7,082 nucleotides of DNA from Actinomycetes bacterium (GTDB taxonomy: Bacteria > Actinomycetota > Actinomycetes > Propionibacteriales > Nocardioidaceae), in NCBI GenBank assembly GCA_023252095.1, contig JAHEXN010000187.1, positions 1 through 7,082 of the forward strand, written 5' to 3'. Each line of letters opens with the position of its first letter. The first letter of the stretch is position 1. The notes beneath the pieces are model-generated. The model saw only the letters and a program-made list of their open reading frames with translations. It was not told where the DNA came from and made no database searches. Position numbers and translations under genes: made by a program. Positions 6,116 to 7,082 of this stretch are shown one piece after another.

Positions 6116-6145
6116 AGGCTAGCGGAACAATCTGAACGCGTTCAA
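6116..6145 (-). promoter_or_regulatory. Predicted promoter of the tetR-SDR cassette
   Basis: On the minus strand TTGAAC (6140-6145, -35-like) is separated by 18 bases from TAGCCT (6116-6121, matching the TAnnnT -10). The expected start near 6109 would give a leader of about 26 bases containing GGAGGAG. The -35 lies within operator 2 and the start within operator 1. The promoter would let the cassette be transcribed separately from arc and the GNAT gene. Confidence 0.55.
6133..6144. promoter_or_regulatory. Palindromic operator 2, over the predicted tetR -35
   Basis: TGAACGCGTTCA is a perfect 12-base palindrome with the same half-site as operator 1 (TGAAC-N2-GTTCA). It overlaps the -35-like TTGAAC at 6140-6145. 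A repressor bound here would block polymerase; two sites suggest cooperative binding or graded control. Confidence 0.7.
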
Positions 6146-6153
6146 CCCCACTG

Positions 6154-6621
6154 CTACAGGTTCTTGCCGAGGTGCACGGAGTCGTCGTACGCCGCGTAGA
6201 AGCCGAACGGGGCGATGGCCGCGTACCCGCTGGACGTGTAGAGCGCGATCGCCTCCGGCTGCGCGAGGCCCGTCTCGAGCACGAGCCGGGTGATGCCGGC
6301 TTCGCGGGCCGTGCGCTCGAGCTCGGCGAGGACCGCACGCGCGTGGCCCTGGCGGGCGAACTGCGGGCGCACGTACATCCGCTTGATCTCGGCGTCGGTG
6401 ACGCCTCGGGGTCCCCCGCGACGCCAGCCACCCGAGGCAGCTGGCTCCCCGTCGACGTAGCCGATCACGAACAGTCCGTCGGGCGCGTCGAACTGGGCCG
6501 GGTCGATCGGCGAGATGTCCCCGTCTCCGCCGTACCGCCGGCCGTACTCCGCCTGCACCTCGGCCGTGAGCAGCTGCGCGTCGTCACCTCCGTAGGAGAC
6601 GATCGTGATGTCGAGCGCCAC
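6154..6621 (-). CDS. GNAT-family N-acetyltransferase
   Basis: A 155-residue single-domain acetyltransferase that should transfer acetyl from acetyl-CoA to an amino group. The core is EIKRMYVRPQFARQGHARAVLAELE (79-102): a beta strand, then the acetyl-CoA pyrophosphate loop ARQGHA (89-94; the family Q/R-x-x-G-x-G/A pattern with Ala in the first position), then a helix. It continues as GITRLVLETG (109-118) and QPEAIALYTSSGYAAI (121-136), the usual C-terminal part with the conserved LY...GY. Substrate cannot be read from the sequence. The start is a GTG at 6621, directly abutting the arc stop (TAG then GTG, no gap). No clear ribosome site precedes it, so translation probably depends on ribosomes finishing arc. 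It ends 70 bp before tetR. A role in modifying proteasome parts or substrates would be speculation. Confidence 0.88.
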   Translation of the reverse strand: MALDITIVSYGGDDAQLLTAEVQAEYGRRYGGDGDISPIDPAQFDAPDGLFVIGYVDGEPAASGGWRRGGPRGVTDAEIKRMYVRPQFARQGHARAVLAELERTAREAGITRLVLETGLAQPEAIALYTSSGYAAIAPFGFYAAYDDSVHLGKNL

Positions 6622-7082
6622 CTACAGGTACTGCCCCGTGTTGGCGACGGTGTCGATCGAGCGGCCCGGCTCGCCCCCGGACTTGCCCGACACCAGCGTG
6701 CGGATGAAGACGATGCGCTCGCCCTTCTTGCCCGAGATCCGCGCCCAGTCGTCGGGGTTGGTCGTGTTGGGCAGGTCCTCGTTCTCCTTGAACTCGTCGA
6801 CGCACGCCTGAAGCAGGTGCTGCACCCGGATGCCGTGCTGCTGGGCCGAGAGAAGGTCCTTGATCGCCATCTTCTTGGCGCGGTCGACGATGTTCTGGAT
6901 CATCGCGCCGGAGTTGAAGTCCTTGAAGTACAGGACCTCCTTGTCGCCGTTGGCGTACGTCACCTCGAGGAAGCGGTTCTCCTCGGTCTCGGTGTACATC
7001 CGCTCGACGGTGCGCTGGATCATGCCCGCGACGCACGCGTCGCGGTCGCCGTTCCACTCGGCCAGGTCGTCGGCGTGCAGCG
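6622..7082 (-). CDS. arc: Proteasome-associated AAA ATPase ARC/Mpa, C-terminal part (5' end outside window)
   Basis: These are the last 152 residues of the hexameric ring ATPase (Mpa in mycobacteria, ARC elsewhere) that recognises Pup through N-terminal coiled coils, unfolds the tagged protein and feeds it to the 20S core. The frame is open to the right edge; the ATG at 7023 is internal. Upstream codons give LHADDLAEWNGDRDACVAG and continue into MIQRTVERMYTETEENRFLEVTYANGDKE. The visible part covers the C-terminal end of the AAA region and the stretch LEVTYANGDKEVLYFKDFNSGAMIQNIV, which I take to be the beta-grasp element described in Mpa. Then come ENEDLPNTTNPDDWARISGKKGERIVFIRTLVSGKSG and the terminal GQYL, the tail that inserts into PrcA pockets. 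The coiled coil, OB domains and Walker motifs lie outside the window. It is followed without a gap by the GNAT gene. It heads the visible run of minus-strand genes. Confidence 0.96.
   Translation of the reverse strand, partial: LHADDLAEWNGDRDACVAGMIQRTVERMYTETEENRFLEVTYANGDKEVLYFKDFNSGAMIQNIVDRAKKMAIKDLLSAQQHGIRVQHLLQACVDEFKENEDLPNTTNPDDWARISGKKGERIVFIRTLVSGKSGGEPGRSIDTVANTGQYL

Overview
The window is dense, very GC-rich (about 70% by eye) actinobacterial DNA carrying most of a Pup-proteasome gene cluster. The evidence is a Pup with a C-terminal GGQ, a Dop with the family's catalytic residues, PrcB and PrcA core subunits, and the C-terminal end of the ring ATPase ARC/Mpa ending in GQYL. The actinobacterial assignment is firm. 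A Propionibacteriales/Nocardioidaceae-type host is only an impression from sequence style.

Layout. Eight genes lie on the minus strand and are read from right to left: arc (3' part only, running off the right edge), a GNAT acetyltransferase whose start abuts the arc stop, a TetR-family regulator, a TIGR01777-type SDR epimerase overlapping it by 4 bases, dop, pup, prcB and prcA. One plus-strand gene fills the left end. It encodes the C-terminal 393 residues of an LPxTG wall-anchored, cysteine-rich extracellular protein. It is convergent with prcA and overlaps it by 50 bp, and its start lies outside the window.

How the genes work together. Dop deamidates the C-terminal Gln of Pup and also removes Pup from conjugates. 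Pup tags proteins; ARC/Mpa recognises Pup and unfolds the substrate; the PrcA/PrcB 20S core degrades it. The Pup ligase PafA, needed to complete the pathway, is not in the window. The GNAT, TetR and SDR genes lie between arc and dop and are not known parts of the pathway.

Regulation. Only three intergenic gaps exceed 30 bp, upstream of dop (36 bp), pup (62 bp) and tetR (70 bp). Each contains one CTAG, and a base-by-base reading found no other CTAG in the window. Upstream of both dop and pup it forms TAGGGT exactly six bases before the ATG, which suggests leaderless transcription. Upstream of tetR it belongs to a conventional promoter overlapped by two near-identical palindromes, probably TetR operators. 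No stretch of 300 bases lacks a gene. No RNA gene, CRISPR array or mobile element was seen.

I do not see a clearly new system. The points most worth following are the paired leaderless-type promoters, the self-regulated TetR-SDR cassette inside the proteasome cluster, the GNAT coupled to arc, and the wall protein overlapping prcA.
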